From the NCBI GenBank assembly GCA_030838815.1, contig JAUZEX010000062.1, positions 1 through 5,979 of the forward strand: DNA of 5,979 nucleotides, written 5' to 3'. The stretch is from Actinomycetota bacterium (GTDB taxonomy: Bacteria; Actinomycetota; Acidimicrobiia; IMCC26256; BP-133). The notes beneath the pieces are model-generated. The model was not told where the DNA came from, did no database searches, and saw only the letters and a list, made by a program, of their open reading frames with translations. Shown here one piece after another: positions 5,235-5,979 of this stretch (the stretch's first letter is position 1; each line of letters starts with the position of its first letter). Made by a program: the position numbers and the translations under genes.

Positions 5235-5979
5235 ATGGACCCCGACGTTCCGCCCTATCAGCCCCGGCCCGGCGCCACCCCCGACCCGCCCCCGTCCAGC
5301 GCCGATACCCCCGAGGGCGACGCCGGCGAACCGCCCCCGTCCAGCGCCGACACCGCCGAGGGCGACGCCGGCGAACCGCCCCCGTCCAGCGCCGACACCC
5401 CCGAGGGCGACGCCGGCGAACCGCCCCCGTCCAGCCCCGCCGATACCCCCGAGGGCGACGCCGGCGACATCCCCTCCGAGCCGGACGAAGCCACCGCCAG
5501 CGACGAGGTGCCTCCTCCGCCTCCTCCGCCTCCAACGCCTCCTCCTCCGCCGGGCGCAGGCTCGGAGCCGGTCGGGGGCGGTGCCTGGGCGCCGGCGTTC
5601 CAGATCCTGCGGTCCCGGCACGACCGGAAGCTGGGCGGCGTGGCCGGCGGGCTGGCGGCGGCGACCGGGCTCGACCCGACCCTCGTACGGCTCGTCGTCG
5701 TCCTCGGCTGCCTCACGGGCTGGGGCGTCCTCGCCTACCTGATCGCCTGGGCGGTGATCCCGGAGGAAGACCCGGCCCGGGGCCGCTACCTCGTGCCCGC
5801 TCCCGAGCGGACGGCCCGGCACCTGCGGATCGGCCTCGTGGTCGTGGCGGTTCTCGGCGTGCTCCACGTGGTCGGCGCCATCCTCGGCGTCCTCTCCACC
5901 GCCCTCATCGGGCTCGGCCTGTTCCCCGCCCGGATCTTCGGTCTCTCCCATCGCGGCTTCATGCCCGGCGAGGCGTTAC
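5235..5979 (+). CDS. PspC-domain membrane protein with N-terminal tandem repeats (partial, 3' end outside window)
   Basis: The frame opens with ATG at 5235 and stays open to the last base, giving 248 residues without a stop. Residues 1-120 are hydrophilic and look disordered: four tandem repeats of PPPSSADTPEGDAGE (18-78), an acidic stretch, then polyproline (93-106). A canonical PspC domain follows (about 122-177), including RSRHDRKLGGVAGGLAAATG and a hydrophobic helix ending LIAWAVIPEED. A second hydrophobic region (about 197-230) could be one or two membrane helices. The domain and strand choice are secure because the competing antisense frames lack any domain. It is divergent from a kinase that has its own PspC domain, as expected of an accessory sensor or inhibitor in a three-component envelope-stress system; that role is inferred. 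The ribosome binding site is weak (GAAG at 5217-5220). No upstream in-frame start is better. Confidence 0.87.
   Translation, partial: MDPDVPPYQPRPGATPDPPPSSADTPEGDAGEPPPSSADTAEGDAGEPPPSSADTPEGDAGEPPPSSPADTPEGDAGDIPSEPDEATASDEVPPPPPPPPTPPPPPGAGSEPVGGGAWAPAFQILRSRHDRKLGGVAGGLAAATGLDPTLVRLVVVLGCLTGWGVLAYLIAWAVIPEEDPARGRYLVPAPERTARHLRIGLVVVAVLGVLHVVGAILGVLSTALIGLGLFPARIFGLSHRGFMPGEAL
5286..5468 (+). repeat. Four 45-48 bp tandem repeats in the PspC-protein gene
   Basis: Units at 5286-5330, 5331-5375 and 5376-5420 are 45 bp and differ by only one to two bases from each other. The fourth (5421-5468) is 48 bp because of one inserted Pro codon. Each encodes PPPSSADTPEGDAGE or a close variant (Ala for Pro in unit 2, final Asp in unit 4). 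Near-identity at the DNA level indicates recent duplication or ongoing homogenisation, and multiples of three keep the frame. Confidence 0.93.
5511..5552 (+). repeat. Polyproline tract (P8-T-P5) coding region
   Basis: CCT and CCG codons repeat in CCTCCTCCG-like units and encode residues 93-106 of the PspC protein. The tract links the acidic repeat tail to the PspC domain. It is a likely rigid spacer and a candidate for translational pausing relieved by EF-P (established for polyproline; not tested here). Confidence 0.8.

Noticed and set aside
5190..5951. Minus-strand frame with repeated AGRGRFAGVALGG-like peptides opposite the PspC gene
   Set aside because: The peptide repeat merely mirrors the 45-bp tandem repeats of the plus-strand gene; no independent domain or start signal.
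1..5979. tRNA, rRNA, riboswitch, transposase or integrase signals
   Set aside because: I saw no cloverleaf, rRNA core, transposase motif or terminal inverted repeats with target duplication; nothing supports a mobile element apart from the unexplained repeat array.

Overview
The window is very GC-rich DNA with strong third-position G/C bias, so long open frames appear on every strand and most of them are shadows. The gene content points to a high-GC actinobacterium: a membrane-anchored S13-type D-Ala-D-Ala carboxypeptidase with a Pro/Ala linker, an ECF-type sigma factor, a PspC-domain histidine kinase with a NarL/LuxR response regulator, a hemerythrin-like protein and a divergent PspC-domain protein. 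An Acidimicrobiia-like lineage is a guess; no phylogenetic marker is present.

Layout. Positions 1-276 hold no credible gene. They contain three tandem units of about 70 bp, each with a 10-11 bp perfect inverted repeat around a 24-nt loop, followed by two ACCGGT-centred dyads. A plus-strand pair follows: a DacB/PBP4-like peptidase (277-1782) and an ECF-type sigma factor (1870-2505), separated by a hairpin and a small AT-richer stretch. Facing them is a compact minus-strand operon transcribed from 5104 down to 2537: PspC-histidine kinase, then response regulator (stop and start overlap by 4 bp), then hemerythrin HHE protein (16-bp gap, good ribosome binding site). The two gene blocks converge with only 31 bp between stop codons; a perfect 8-bp dyad just inside the hemerythrin 3' end could serve as a terminator. 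A 130-bp divergent intergenic region (5105-5234) separates the kinase from a second PspC-domain gene (5235 to beyond the window end), which has four tandem 15-16 residue repeats and a polyproline run before its PspC domain.

How the genes may work together. A PspC-domain protein divergent to a PspC-domain kinase and its LuxR-type regulator resembles the cell-envelope-stress three-component arrangement known from Corynebacterium glutamicum (EsrISR), itself compared with LiaFSR. By inference, the kinase and the divergent protein sense envelope state, the regulator acts on the divergent promoter region, and the hemerythrin adds an oxygen, redox or iron-linked function. The peptidase and sigma factor fit an envelope theme, but no sequence evidence here links them to the two-component module.

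The most unusual features are the structured repeat array at the left edge, an in-frame (Ala-Gly-Ser-X)6 tandem repeat inserted in the receiver domain of the response regulator, and the hemerythrin gene as third member of the two-component operon.
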